From Saccharofermentans sp. (lineage in GTDB: Bacteria; Bacillota; Clostridia; Saccharofermentanales; Saccharofermentanaceae): a stretch of 43,615 nt of DNA. Position 1 is the first letter of the stretch; each line of letters opens with the position of its first letter. The notes below the pieces were generated by a model. It searched no databases and was not told where the DNA came from. It saw nothing but the letters and a program-made list of their open reading frames with translations. Location of the stretch: contig JAILMW010000015.1 of assembly GCA_024692235.1 (NCBI GenBank), forward strand, positions 1-43,615. The letters run 5' to 3'. Made by a program: the position numbers and the translations under genes. Shown in pieces: positions 33,311 through 42,017 of this stretch.

Positions 33311-34252
33311 ATGAGTAATGATATTGTTAAGATAGCAACAAGAGAGAGCTACGGAAACGCTCTGGCAGAGCTCGGTGACGAGTTCAAGGATTTCCTTGTA
33401 CTCGATGCAGACCTTGCAGGTGCTACAAAGACTTCCGTATTTAAGAAGAAGTTCCCTGAGAGACATATCGATTGCGGAATCGCAGAGGCTAACATGACAG
33501 GTATCGCTGCAGGTATCGCTACCACAGGCACACCCGTGTTCATCTCCTCTTTCGCAATGTTCGCTTCAGGCCGTAACTTCGAGCAGGTAAGAAACTCCAT
33601 CGGTTATCCTCACCTCAACGTTAAGATCGGCGCTACACACGCAGGCATCACGGTAGGTGAAGACGGTGCTTCCCACCAGTGCTTAGAGGATGTCGCTCTT
33701 ATGAGAACGATCCCCGGAATGACAGTCATCGTTCCTTCCGATGATATCGAAGCAAAGGCTGCAGTTATGGCAGCTGCTGAGACAGTGGGACCTTTCTACA
33801 TGAGATTCGGAAGAGCTGCTGTACCCGTCATCAACGACAGACCTGACTATAAGTTCGAAGTCGGCAAAGCAGTAGTTCTTAAGGATGGCACAGATATGGT
33901 CATCTTCGCTAACGGCGTCTGCGTAGCAGAGGCTTTGGGTGCAGCTGAGAAACTCGCAGCTGACGGAATCAATGCGGCAGTCGTAAACGTTCACACAGTC
34001 AAGCCCATCGACAAGGATACCATCCTTGAGTTCGCCAAGAAGACGAACAGGGTCTTCACTGTTGAAGAGCACTCTGTAATCGGCGGTCTCGGAAGCGCAG
34101 TATGCGACGTACTTTCCGAAGAGTATCCCGTTAAGGTTACAAAGATCGGTGTCTATGACAGATTCGGAAAGAGCGGCCCCGCAGGTGCGCTCATGAAGGA
34201 ATTCCAGCTTGATGCCGAGGGAATCTACAATCAGATCAAAGCAAAGATCTGA
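33311..34252 (+). CDS. Transketolase, C-terminal subunit
   Basis: 313 residues holding the pyrimidine-binding domain (FPERHIDCGIAEANMTGIAAG, with the catalytic Glu in GIAEANM) and the transketolase C-terminal domain. It pairs with the upstream N-terminal subunit; ribosome site GGAGG precedes ATG 33311. It is the last gene of the pentose operon, ending before a strong terminator. Confidence 0.94.
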   Translation: MSNDIVKIATRESYGNALAELGDEFKDFLVLDADLAGATKTSVFKKKFPERHIDCGIAEANMTGIAAGIATTGTPVFISSFAMFASGRNFEQVRNSIGYPHLNVKIGATHAGITVGEDGASHQCLEDVALMRTIPGMTVIVPSDDIEAKAAVMAAAETVGPFYMRFGRAAVPVINDRPDYKFEVGKAVVLKDGTDMVIFANGVCVAEALGAAEKLAADGINAAVVNVHTVKPIDKDTILEFAKKTNRVFTVEEHSVIGGLGSAVCDVLSEEYPVKVTKIGVYDRFGKSGPAGALMKEFQLDAEGIYNQIKAKI

Positions 34253-34276
34253 TTTAGATAATTACATCTAATAAAG

Positions 34277-34304
34277 AAATACCCCCGAAGTTTCGGGGGT
34301 ATTT
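34277..34304. terminator. Strong bidirectional terminator after transketolase
   Basis: AAATACCCCCGAA pairs with TTCGGGGGTATTT, then a T run. It ends both the pentose operon and the leftward DUF624 gene. Confidence 0.9.
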
Positions 34305-34958
34305 TTAACCTGTTATTTCTTCATCAGGAGTTATTACGGCTCCGTGCTTCTCGAAGATCCTCTTAAGGAAGACTGAGAACAGCATCGCGATCATTCCAAT
34401 ACCCATAAATATGAGAATACTGAAAGTGATTATCTGGACCGTGGGATCGACGATCCATGCATAACCCACACCGATCGTTACAACAGCAAAAAGAATAGTA
34501 GTAGGGAAGTTGGTGATGGCAAGCAGCAAAGAGTTCTTGATGGTCTGCTTGACGGTTTCATCAAACCATCCGATGAGCGGGAATGCATAAGATGCAGATG
34601 AGAAGATGGCAACAAGGAAGAAGATGGCAGGGTACATTGACCACTGATATTCCTTGGGCAGAGCTGTTCTGACCATATAGATCTCAAAAAGGAAAAAGGC
34701 TGAGAGTGCGCAATATACGAGCCAGAATCCGGTCGACTTTATGAAATTCGCCTTATAGCAGGAAAAGAAATCCCTGAAGACCGAGGGGTTCTCGCCGGCT
34801 GCTATCTTAATAGTAATTCTATATAAAGAAGTAATAGACGCACCGATCGTAAAGAGGGGAATGCATCCGACGAGGAAGCAGAAGTTAACCAGTATCAGAT
34901 TGCATGCTGCAGTCAGTATCTTCATTGGAATGCTTCGTTTATCGAAAAATGAGCTCAT
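34305..34958 (-). CDS. DUF624 (YesL-like) membrane protein
   Basis: A 217-residue protein with about five membrane helices and the DUF624 N-terminus (SFFDKRSIPMKILTAACNLIL, GASITSLYRITIKIA). YesL-like genes usually neighbour sugar ABC importers and are thought to be accessory membrane proteins; their function is unproven. ATG 34958 is chosen because GGAGG lies six bases before it; the frame open to 35339 runs through non-coding and SBP antisense sequence. It is divergent from the ABC importer. Confidence 0.88.
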   Translation of the reverse strand: MSSFFDKRSIPMKILTAACNLILVNFCFLVGCIPLFTIGASITSLYRITIKIAAGENPSVFRDFFSCYKANFIKSTGFWLVYCALSAFFLFEIYMVRTALPKEYQWSMYPAIFFLVAIFSSASYAFPLIGWFDETVKQTIKNSLLLAITNFPTTILFAVVTIGVGYAWIVDPTVQIITFSILIFMGIGMIAMLFSVFLKRIFEKHGAVITPDEEITG

Positions 34959-34998
34959 TATCAGCCTCCGGAGTGTAACTCGTATATTGTTCTGATGA

Positions 34999-35027
34999 AT
35001 TATAACAAAGAATATATTGGATATAAA
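34999..35027 (-). promoter_or_regulatory. Predicted promoter of the DUF624 gene
   Basis: Read leftward, TTTATA (35027-35022) and TATAAT (35004-34999) are separated by 17 bp. Confidence 0.55.
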
Positions 35028-35095
35028 CAAATTGTCAGTATTAGTCGAAAGTTGCTCGCAAACATAGAATATGGTGATTTTTATGCAACACTTAC

Positions 35096-35124
35096 TTGAC
35101 GGACAGGGTTTGTTTGTATAAAAT
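35096..35124 (+). promoter_or_regulatory. Promoter of the sugar ABC importer
   Basis: TTGACG (35096-35101) and TAAAAT (35119-35124) are 17 bp apart; the 11-mer TTGTATAAAAT (35114-35124) matches the xylB promoter exactly. Confidence 0.65.
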
Positions 35125-35135
35125 AACCATACGTG

Positions 35136-35151
35136 TGGACAAGAATGTCCA
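35136..35151. promoter_or_regulatory. Candidate operator at the importer start site
   Basis: TGGACA-AGAA-TGTCCA is a perfect 6-bp inverted repeat just downstream of the predicted transcription start, a position for a repressor. Confidence 0.45.
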
Positions 35152-35187
35152 TTAGTAGAAAACGAAAACACACAAGGAGGAAATTTT

Positions 35188-36696
35188 ATGAAAAAAGTTA
35201 TTGCTGGCTTGCTTTCAGTAGCTATGATCGCAGCAATGGCAGGTTGTAACAAGGCCACGCCTACAACTACAGCAGCTGGTACTACCGCATCCGGTGAATC
35301 TAAGCCTGCTGAGACAACGGCTCCTGCTGAGACAACCACAGCTGAGACAACAGTTAAGGCAACTTACGGTGAGGGCCCTGTCCACATCAATCTGTGGTCA
35401 TTCACAAACGAAGTTCCTAACATGGCTCAGAAGTATATCCAGCTCAACCCTGAGTTCGGTAAGAAGTACACTATTGATGTAACAATCATCGCTACAACAA
35501 ACCAGTCTTACCAGCCTGCACTCGACGCAGCTCTTAAGAACGGCGAAGTTGACATGTACGCAGCAGAGGCAGCTTTCGTTCTCAAGTACACAAAGGGTGA
35601 CGGTGCTCAGTTCGCAGCAGCTTACAAGGATCTCGGAATTGACGTTGATAAGGCTGTCAAGGATGCTGAGATCGCTCAGTACACTGTTGATATCGGAACA
35701 AGAACTTCTGACAGCGCTCTCGTAGCTCTCGGCTATCAGGCAACTGGTGGTGCTATGATCTACAGAGCTTCCATCGCTAAGGAAGTATTCGGTTCTGATG
35801 ATCCGGCTACTGTAGAGAAGGAAGTTGGCGGCGGTTCCGGTAAGTATGATACTTTCTGGAAGGCAGCTGCTAAGCTCAAGGAAAAGGGCTATCCTATCGT
35901 TTCCGGTGACGGTGACGTTTGGCACATGGTTGAGAATTCTTCTTCTTCTGGTTGGGTTGTTGACGGTAAGCTCAACATCGCACCTGAGAGACAGGCTTTC
36001 TTCGACATTTCCAAGCAGCTCGTTGATAACGGCTGGTGCAATGAGACAACAGACTGGCAGCCTTCTTGGTTCGCTGACATGAAGGGTCTCCCTCAGGAAG
36101 GTAAGACCAATAAGTCTGCATTCTGCTTCTTCGGACCTGCATGGCTTATCAACTACTCAATGAAGGATAACTGCGGCGGTAAGGAAGCTCCGGCTGACGG
36201 CAACTATGCTGGTAACACATTCGGTGACTGGCGTGTATGCAAGGCTCCTGCAGGATTCTTCTGGGGCGGTACATGGGTACTCGCTTCTAAGTCAGCAGCT
36301 GAGAACGCTGATAAGAAGGCTGGTGTAGCTGAGCTCATCAACTGGATTACACTCGACGCTTCTGATAAGGGTCTCCAGTATCTCTGGGCTAACGGTCTCT
36401 TCGCACCTAACGCTGACGGCACACCTGGTACAAAGGACTGCGTTGCTTCCGGTAAGGTTATGGCAACAGCTGACGGTAAGGTTGCTTTCCTCGGCGGTCA
36501 GAACATGTTCCCTGCTTTCATCGCAGCTAACGCTAATGCTACAGGTAAGAACATGACTCAGTATGACGAGAACATCAACGCTCTCTTCCGTGAGCAGGTT
36601 AACCAGTATGCACATGGTCAGAAGTCTATTGATGACGCTATCAAGGATTTCAGATCTCGTGTAGCTGACAAGATCGGCGAGGACGGTTCACTCTAA
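35188..36696 (+). CDS. Sugar ABC transporter substrate-binding lipoprotein
   Basis: A 502-residue extracellular solute-binding lipoprotein. Residues 1-20 are a lipoprotein signal ending in the lipobox AMAGC with acylated C20. A Thr/Ala/Glu-rich linker (about 21-60) is followed by a family-1-type binding domain (VHINLWSFTNEVPN onward). It captures an oligosaccharide for the two downstream permeases. The neighbouring GH43, GH3 and pentose genes suggest xylo- or arabino-oligosaccharides. Ribosome site AAGGAGG precedes ATG 35188. Codons are strongly biased, as in highly expressed genes. A hairpin follows the stop. Confidence 0.93.
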   Translation: MKKVIAGLLSVAMIAAMAGCNKATPTTTAAGTTASGESKPAETTAPAETTTAETTVKATYGEGPVHINLWSFTNEVPNMAQKYIQLNPEFGKKYTIDVTIIATTNQSYQPALDAALKNGEVDMYAAEAAFVLKYTKGDGAQFAAAYKDLGIDVDKAVKDAEIAQYTVDIGTRTSDSALVALGYQATGGAMIYRASIAKEVFGSDDPATVEKEVGGGSGKYDTFWKAAAKLKEKGYPIVSGDGDVWHMVENSSSSGWVVDGKLNIAPERQAFFDISKQLVDNGWCNETTDWQPSWFADMKGLPQEGKTNKSAFCFFGPAWLINYSMKDNCGGKEAPADGNYAGNTFGDWRVCKAPAGFFWGGTWVLASKSAAENADKKAGVAELINWITLDASDKGLQYLWANGLFAPNADGTPGTKDCVASGKVMATADGKVAFLGGQNMFPAFIAANANATGKNMTQYDENINALFREQVNQYAHGQKSIDDAIKDFRSRVADKIGEDGSL

Positions 36697-36751
36697 TAGG
36701 CCGTAGCCGATAACTGTATAAACTGATTACTCAGTTTAACCAGTAAATTTC

Positions 36752-36785
36752 AACGGCAGGGTAAATCCAGGTTTGCCCTGCCGTT
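36752..36785 (+). terminator. Intercistronic hairpin with T run, probable partial terminator
   Basis: AACGGCAGGG pairs with CCCTGCCGTT, extended by a few A-U pairs, then TTTTTAAA. It lies between the binding-protein gene and the permeases, 30 bp before the next ATG, so it may allow more binding protein than permease to be made. Confidence 0.75.
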
Positions 36786-36815
36786 TTTAAAAAAATTACA
36801 AGGAGGTAAGAAGAT

Positions 36816-37790
36816 ATGAAGAGCAAAAAACTGGTCGATTACGGCAAGTACGGCTATTTGTTCTCAATACCTTTCATTCTGGCTTTCCTGGTATTTTCTC
36901 TTTACCCCATCCTTTTTACTTTCTACATCGGCTTTTCTGACTTTGCAGGTATGACTGCTACAGTCAAGGATTCTAAGATCCTTTGGTCAGAGCCGTTTAA
37001 GAATTTCGCGACCGTATTTAGGGCTAATCTGTTCAGAAAGTCCTTTGGTAACACATGTATCATTTGGATTATGAACTTTATTCCCCAGATGGGATTGGCT
37101 CTTCTTCTTACCGCATGGTTTACTGACAGAAGATCAAAAGTCAAAGGTCAGGGTATTTTCAAAATACTGTTCTATATGCCTAACATCATCACGGCAGCTA
37201 CAGTTGCCGTTCTGTTCACACAGATCTTCGCCTATCCTTCAGGACCTATCAACACAACATTGATCAAGCTCGGTCTTACCGAGAAGGGTGTTAACTTTAT
37301 GCTTACACCTGGTCGTGTTAGAGGCGTTGTAGCATTTATTCAGTTCTGGCAGTGGTATGGCTATACGATGGTAATGCTCATTTCGGGCGTTATCGGAATC
37401 AATCCGGAAATCTTTGAGGCTGCTGACCTCGATGGTGCTAACAGAGTACAGACATTCTTCCTGATCACATTACCTTGTATCAGAACAATTATGTTGTATG
37501 TCCTCGTTACATCACTTATCGGTGGTCTCAACATGTTCGATATCCCGGCACTCTATGCTATGGATAGAGGTGACGCTGGCGGATATACAGTTAATATGTA
37601 TATCAAGGATGTTGCTTTCACGGGTAAACAGAGATACAACCTCGCAGCTGCGGCAAGTATCATTATGTTTATCATCATCGTTCTCCTTTCCCTCGTTCTC
37701 TTCTACATCATGAGAGATAAGGATGAGGCTAAGCTTAAGAAGTTGAAGAAGCAGCAGCTTAAGGCCGCTAAGGCCAAGAAGGCATATTAA
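36816..37790 (+). CDS. Sugar ABC transporter permease (MalF/UgpA-type)
   Basis: 324 residues with six membrane helices and the EAA loop EAADLDGANRVQTFFLITLP that contacts the ATPase. Its N-terminus (GYLFSIPFILAFLVFSLYP) is typical of the first permease of CUT1 importers. It follows the binding protein and precedes the second permease by 13 bp. A Lys-rich tail ends the protein. Ribosome site AAGGAGG precedes ATG 36816. Confidence 0.93.
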   Translation: MKSKKLVDYGKYGYLFSIPFILAFLVFSLYPILFTFYIGFSDFAGMTATVKDSKILWSEPFKNFATVFRANLFRKSFGNTCIIWIMNFIPQMGLALLLTAWFTDRRSKVKGQGIFKILFYMPNIITAATVAVLFTQIFAYPSGPINTTLIKLGLTEKGVNFMLTPGRVRGVVAFIQFWQWYGYTMVMLISGVIGINPEIFEAADLDGANRVQTFFLITLPCIRTIMLYVLVTSLIGGLNMFDIPALYAMDRGDAGGYTVNMYIKDVAFTGKQRYNLAAAASIIMFIIIVLLSLVLFYIMRDKDEAKLKKLKKQQLKAAKAKKAY

Positions 37791-37803
37791 GGGGGGACGG
37801 TTT

Positions 37804-38667
37804 ATGGCTAAGACAGCTACACTTCATAAGGAGTCAATAGGCCTTAAGGTCGTCATCTATATTGTTTGCATTATTCTTGCAATCCTTAGTTTATTGCCCT
37901 TCTTTATCATGTTCACGAATGCTACGAGAAGCACGGCTGAAATTCAGTCAAGCGCTATCTCTCTGTATTCTGCACATCCTATTCAGAACCTTACGAGAAA
38001 CTGGAAAGTATTTAACGGCAAGTCTTTCGATCCTTCTACAGGTTTCGTTAACTCACTTATCGTTTCAACCTGCACAACGATCCTTGCTGTTTACTTCTCA
38101 TGCCTTACATCGTATGCACTCTTTGCTTACGAATGGAAGCTTAGAGATGCTTTCTTCGGTTTGATCGTCGGTATCATGATGATCCCTGGTACAGTTACAA
38201 TGATCGGTTTCTATCAGGCAGCTTATCAGGTTCACATGACAAACAAGCTTGCATTGCTCATCATTCCTGCGATCGCATCGCCAAACATGGTATTCTTCAT
38301 GCGACAATACCTACAGGCGTCGTTGTCACTGGAAATCGTTGACTCAGGCCGTATAGACGGTGCGGGCGAGTTCATGATCTTCAACAGGATCGTTTTCCCG
38401 CTCATGAAGCCGGCTATCGCTACACAGTGTATCTTTACATTCGTCGGAAGCTGGAACAACCTCTTCCTGCCTCAGATCATTCTGACAAAGAAAGAGAAGT
38501 ATACACTTCCTATCGAAGTCGCATTGCTTAACTCTGATATCTATCAGACAGAGTACGGTTCTATCTACTTAGGACTTTCACTCACAGTTATTCCGCTCTT
38601 GATTATCTACATTCTCCTTTCAAGATATATCGTTGAGGGTGTTGCTCTCGGTGGTGTTAAGTCTTAA
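37804..38667 (+). CDS. Sugar ABC transporter permease (MalG/UgpE-type)
   Basis: 287 residues with about six membrane helices and the EAA-type motif SGRIDGAGEFMIFNRIVFP. It is the partner of the upstream permease. No ATP-binding gene lies in the cluster, so a shared MsmX/UgpC-type ATPase from elsewhere in the genome is expected to power it. Confidence 0.93.
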   Translation: MAKTATLHKESIGLKVVIYIVCIILAILSLLPFFIMFTNATRSTAEIQSSAISLYSAHPIQNLTRNWKVFNGKSFDPSTGFVNSLIVSTCTTILAVYFSCLTSYALFAYEWKLRDAFFGLIVGIMMIPGTVTMIGFYQAAYQVHMTNKLALLIIPAIASPNMVFFMRQYLQASLSLEIVDSGRIDGAGEFMIFNRIVFPLMKPAIATQCIFTFVGSWNNLFLPQIILTKKEKYTLPIEVALLNSDIYQTEYGSIYLGLSLTVIPLLIIYILLSRYIVEGVALGGVKS

Positions 38668-38704
38668 TAGATAATCGGTTCTACCGGACAAACTAAAAGC
38701 AATA

Positions 38705-38735
38705 AAAAGGGCAGTGAAAAATTCACTGCCCTTTT
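38705..38735. terminator. Bidirectional terminator between importer and AraC gene
   Basis: AAAAGGGCAGTGAA pairs exactly with TTCACTGCCCTTTT around AAA. T tracts exist on both sides, serving the convergent AraC-type gene too. Confidence 0.88.
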
Positions 38736-38765
38736 ACTTTGCAAAAATAAAAAGAGAAAAGAGGG

Positions 38766-39692
38766 TCAGCTTCTCCTTCTGCGTCGGATCCTCTGACGGT
38801 ACTGTGAAGGTGAGCAGCCGTAATGCTTTTCGAAATTGCGGCTCAGGGATGTAAGGTTGTTGAAGCCGGAGGAGAGCGCAATATCACTGATCGAAAGCTC
38901 GGAGTCAGAGAGCTTTTCAACTACTGACTTCAGCTTAAGAGTCGTCTGGTAATCGTAGAAAGTCATGCCGGTATATTCCTTGAAGATCCTTGCGAAATGG
39001 AACTTGGAATATCCGACGTAGTTGGCTGCTTCCTCCATGGTTACGCTTTCTGAGTAATGGATGGAGAGCCATTCAAGAAGCGATCTGAGTTTGATATAGA
39101 TCTCGCGCTGTTTGTCGTTATTGGGGACAGCCATGCTGTCAGTGTAATCTCTCTTCTGAAGCATGCCGATGATGCCGAGCAGGTGAGAGAAGATAGGAGT
39201 TTCTTTTACTGATGAGGAGTAGAAGAAATAAAGATTGCTGATCTCCATGAACCTTGCATAGATGCGGTTATAGATCTCAGGATATGTCTCACTGTTTACT
39301 ACAAGAGGTTCTTTTATGAGTTCCTCAAAATCAGAGTAATCGAAGAAGTCCTTAAGGAAATCAATCTTGAAAAGATAGATGAACCTGATGCCTTCTCTTG
39401 TGCCGGAGATCTTATGGAGCATGTCAGGAGGAATGAAAAGGATCTCTTTCTCCTTAAGGGCGATCGTTCTGTCTTCAAATACATAAGTATAAGAACCGGC
39501 AAGAGGGATGGCGATCTCAAGACAGGAATGTCTGTGAGTAGGATAATCTTCAGCCTTGTTGTTATACCAGATCCTCATGTTGGAGTTAGGTACGAAATCA
39601 ACCTCTTCAACGTAGTTGCTGACAATGCGTCCTGTAAAGTTTCTTATCGGCTGCTGAAAGTTGCCGGGAACCGTGTTATCACTTAACTGCAT
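38766..39692 (-). CDS. AraC-family regulator, likely of the xylan/sugar genes
   Basis: 308 residues. The N-terminal cupin-like sensor has THRHSCLEIAIPLAGSYTY and LKEKEILFIPPDMLHKI. The C-terminal about 100 residues are the AraC DNA-binding domain (MEEAANYVGYSKFHFARIF and ISDIALSSGFNNLTSLSRNF), ending in a polybasic tail (QRIRRRRRS). It is divergent from the GH3 gene and next to the ABC importer, so it probably activates these for sugar use. Ribosome site AAGGAG precedes ATG 39692. The inducer is unknown. Confidence 0.9.
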   Translation of the reverse strand: MQLSDNTVPGNFQQPIRNFTGRIVSNYVEEVDFVPNSNMRIWYNNKAEDYPTHRHSCLEIAIPLAGSYTYVFEDRTIALKEKEILFIPPDMLHKISGTREGIRFIYLFKIDFLKDFFDYSDFEELIKEPLVVNSETYPEIYNRIYARFMEISNLYFFYSSSVKETPIFSHLLGIIGMLQKRDYTDSMAVPNNDKQREIYIKLRSLLEWLSIHYSESVTMEEAANYVGYSKFHFARIFKEYTGMTFYDYQTTLKLKSVVEKLSDSELSISDIALSSGFNNLTSLSRNFEKHYGCSPSQYRQRIRRRRRS

Positions 39693-39771
39693 GATCAGAG
39701 CTCCTTAATCTAAAAACTGATAGCAATAATTATATATAATAGCAAGATGTGTATAGAAATGTTAGTCTTAA

Positions 39772-39777
39772 TATAAT
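39772..39777 (+). promoter_or_regulatory. -10 box of the GH3 gene
   Basis: TATAAT without a good -35 in an AT-rich 127-bp divergent region. This fits an activator-dependent promoter, possibly under the neighbouring AraC protein. Confidence 0.35.
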
Positions 39778-39819
39778 AAATTATTAGGAAAGATCAAAAA
39801 TATTTTTAGAGGTGGCGTT

Positions 39820-41925
39820 ATGGACAGAAATAAAGCAAGAGAAAGAGCAGAAGAACTCGTCAGCAAGATGACGGTCGAAGAAGCCGCTTCACAGCTTAGA
39901 TTTGATGCTCCGGCCATCGAAAGGCTGGGAGTTCCGGAGTACAACTGGTGGAATGAAGCTCTTCACGGAGTCGCAAGAGCAGGCACCGCAACGAGCTTTC
40001 CTCAGTCGATCGCTCTGGGAGCAACATTTGATCAGGAACTGCTTGGAAAGATCGGCGAGACCATAGCTACCGAGGGACGCGCAAAATATAATGAGATTTC
40101 CGCAAATATGGGCGACCGCGATATATATAAAGGACTGACATTCTGGTCACCTAACGTAAACGTGTTCAGAGATCCCAGGTGGGGCAGAGGCCAGGAGACA
40201 TACGGAGAGGATCCGTATCTTATATCAAGGCTCGCGATCCCGTTTATCAAGGGTCTTCAGGGTGAAGGAGAATACATGAAGGCTGCGGCATGCGCAAAGC
40301 ATTTCGTCGTACATTCAGGTCCTGAAGCAAAGAGACACGAGTTTGATGTCGAACCATCCAAGAAAGATCTGAGAGAAACTTATCTGCCTGCATTTGAAGC
40401 TTGTGTTAAAGAAGCAGGTGTTGAATCGGTCATGGGTGCTTATAACCGCGTAAACGGAGAACCCTGCTGCGGACATTCGTTCATCAAAGACATCGTAAGG
40501 GACGAATGGGGATTTGAAGGACATTTCGTTTCAGACTGCTGGGCCATAAGGGACTTCCATGAGCATCACAAAGTAACGAAGAATTCCGAAGAGAGCGCAG
40601 CGCTTGCGCTGAAGAAAGGGTGCGATCTCAACTGCGGCTGTACATATGCGCATCTGATGAAAGCCTACAACAAAGGACTTGTTACTGAAGCACAGATCAG
40701 GGAATCAGCGGTAAGGCTCTTTACTACAAGATTCCTTCTTGGTCTTTTCGATAAGACTGAATACGACGGACTCACATATCTTGATGTCGAGACAGAAGAG
40801 AACATCGCGCTCTCTAAGAGAGCATCCGATGAAGCTGTAGTTATGCTCAAGAACGACGGCATCCTGCCGCTTGACGCCGGCAAGACGAAGGTCATCTCAG
40901 TCATCGGTCCTAATGCGGATGCAAGACGTCCGCTTATGGGCAACTACTACGGAACATCTTCCGAATATATCACGGCCATAGAGGGAATCAGAAGAGCTGC
41001 CGGCAGCAATGTCAGGATCCTCTATTCTGAGGGATGCGATCTGAGCAACACCAAACCGGATCCGCTTTCACGTGACTATAACACAATAGCAGAAGCCAAG
41101 GCTGTCATGAGCAGATCAGATCTCGTCATCCTCTGCATCGGTCTCAACGAGACTCTTGAAGGTGAAGAGGGAGACCAGGGCAACCAGTATGCATCAGGTG
41201 ACAAGAACGATCTCTCGTTCCCCAAGCCTCAGCTCAAGCTCATAGAAGCAGTTAAAAACTCAGGGAAACCCTTTATTACTGTCGTTATGACGGGTTCTGC
41301 CATGGATCTTACTCCGTTCTCCGAAGAAGCATCCGCTATCCTTCAGGCGTGGTATCCCGGAGCAAGAGGCGGCCTTTCGATCGGCGACATCATCTTCGGA
41401 AAGGTCAATCCTTCAGGCAAGCTCCCCGTAACCATCTGCAGGAGCGTTGATGATCTTCCTGATTTTGAAGACTACTCGATGAAGAACAGAACATATAAAT
41501 ACACCGAACATGAGCCGCTCTATCCTTTCGGATACGGTCTTACTTACGGAAAGGTCACGATCGGGAACATCGCAGTTTCCGACAGCTCAGCTTCAGCGCG
41601 CGAAAACGGATTTGATATCACTGTAAGCGTTAAGAACGAGGGCGCCATCAAGACCGGTGAAGTAGTTCAGATCTATGCTAAAGCACCTGAGGATAAGAAC
41701 GAGGTCAGAAATTTTAAGCTTGTCGGTTTCAAGAGGGTCGAGCTCGAAAAAGGGCAGTCTGAAGACGTGATCCTTCACATAGATTCCGATTCTCTTAAGG
41801 TTTTTGACGATGAAGGTAACAAAGTTACACCGGAAGGAAAGATAAAGATCTATGCCGGATTCGGTCAGCCTGACGAGAGGACCAAGGAGCTTTACAAGAC
41901 TTCGGCTCTGGAAGTCACGATCTAA
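39820..41925 (+). CDS. GH3 beta-xylosidase/beta-glucosidase, cytosolic
   Basis: A 701-residue family 3 glycoside hydrolase. The N-terminal TIM-barrel has NWWNEALHGVAR (typical of GH3 beta-xylosidases), GQETYGEDP, KHFVVHSGPE and the nucleophile D239 in FVSDCWAI. The alpha/beta sandwich (about 340-560) holds GEEGDQGNQ, and a C-terminal fibronectin III-like domain ends the chain. No signal peptide, so it cleaves imported xylo- or gluco-oligosaccharides in the cytosol. Beta-xylosidase is favoured by the NWWNEALHG motif and by context. Ribosome site AGAGGTGG precedes ATG 39820. Confidence 0.92.
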   Translation: MDRNKARERAEELVSKMTVEEAASQLRFDAPAIERLGVPEYNWWNEALHGVARAGTATSFPQSIALGATFDQELLGKIGETIATEGRAKYNEISANMGDRDIYKGLTFWSPNVNVFRDPRWGRGQETYGEDPYLISRLAIPFIKGLQGEGEYMKAAACAKHFVVHSGPEAKRHEFDVEPSKKDLRETYLPAFEACVKEAGVESVMGAYNRVNGEPCCGHSFIKDIVRDEWGFEGHFVSDCWAIRDFHEHHKVTKNSEESAALALKKGCDLNCGCTYAHLMKAYNKGLVTEAQIRESAVRLFTTRFLLGLFDKTEYDGLTYLDVETEENIALSKRASDEAVVMLKNDGILPLDAGKTKVISVIGPNADARRPLMGNYYGTSSEYITAIEGIRRAAGSNVRILYSEGCDLSNTKPDPLSRDYNTIAEAKAVMSRSDLVILCIGLNETLEGEEGDQGNQYASGDKNDLSFPKPQLKLIEAVKNSGKPFITVVMTGSAMDLTPFSEEASAILQAWYPGARGGLSIGDIIFGKVNPSGKLPVTICRSVDDLPDFEDYSMKNRTYKYTEHEPLYPFGYGLTYGKVTIGNIAVSDSSASARENGFDITVSVKNEGAIKTGEVVQIYAKAPEDKNEVRNFKLVGFKRVELEKGQSEDVILHIDSDSLKVFDDEGNKVTPEGKIKIYAGFGQPDERTKELYKTSALEVTI

Positions 41926-41955
41926 TAAAATAAGGCATTTCAGGCAAAAAATATG

Positions 41956-41983
41956 GGGCCGGTCTTTTGCTTAAGACCGGCCC
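41956..41983. terminator. Bidirectional terminator between GH3 gene and prfC
   Basis: GGGCCGGTCTT pairs with AAGACCGGCCC, followed by TTTTT on the + strand and CATATTTTTT on the - strand. Confidence 0.9.
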
Positions 41984-42017
41984 TTTTTCTGTCCTTTGTA
42001 ACAATGTTACGAAATTA

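Noticed and set aside
34959..35339. 127-codon upstream extension of the DUF624 frame
   Set aside because: It runs through the divergent promoters and antisense to the lipoprotein signal sequence; GGAGG marks ATG 34958.
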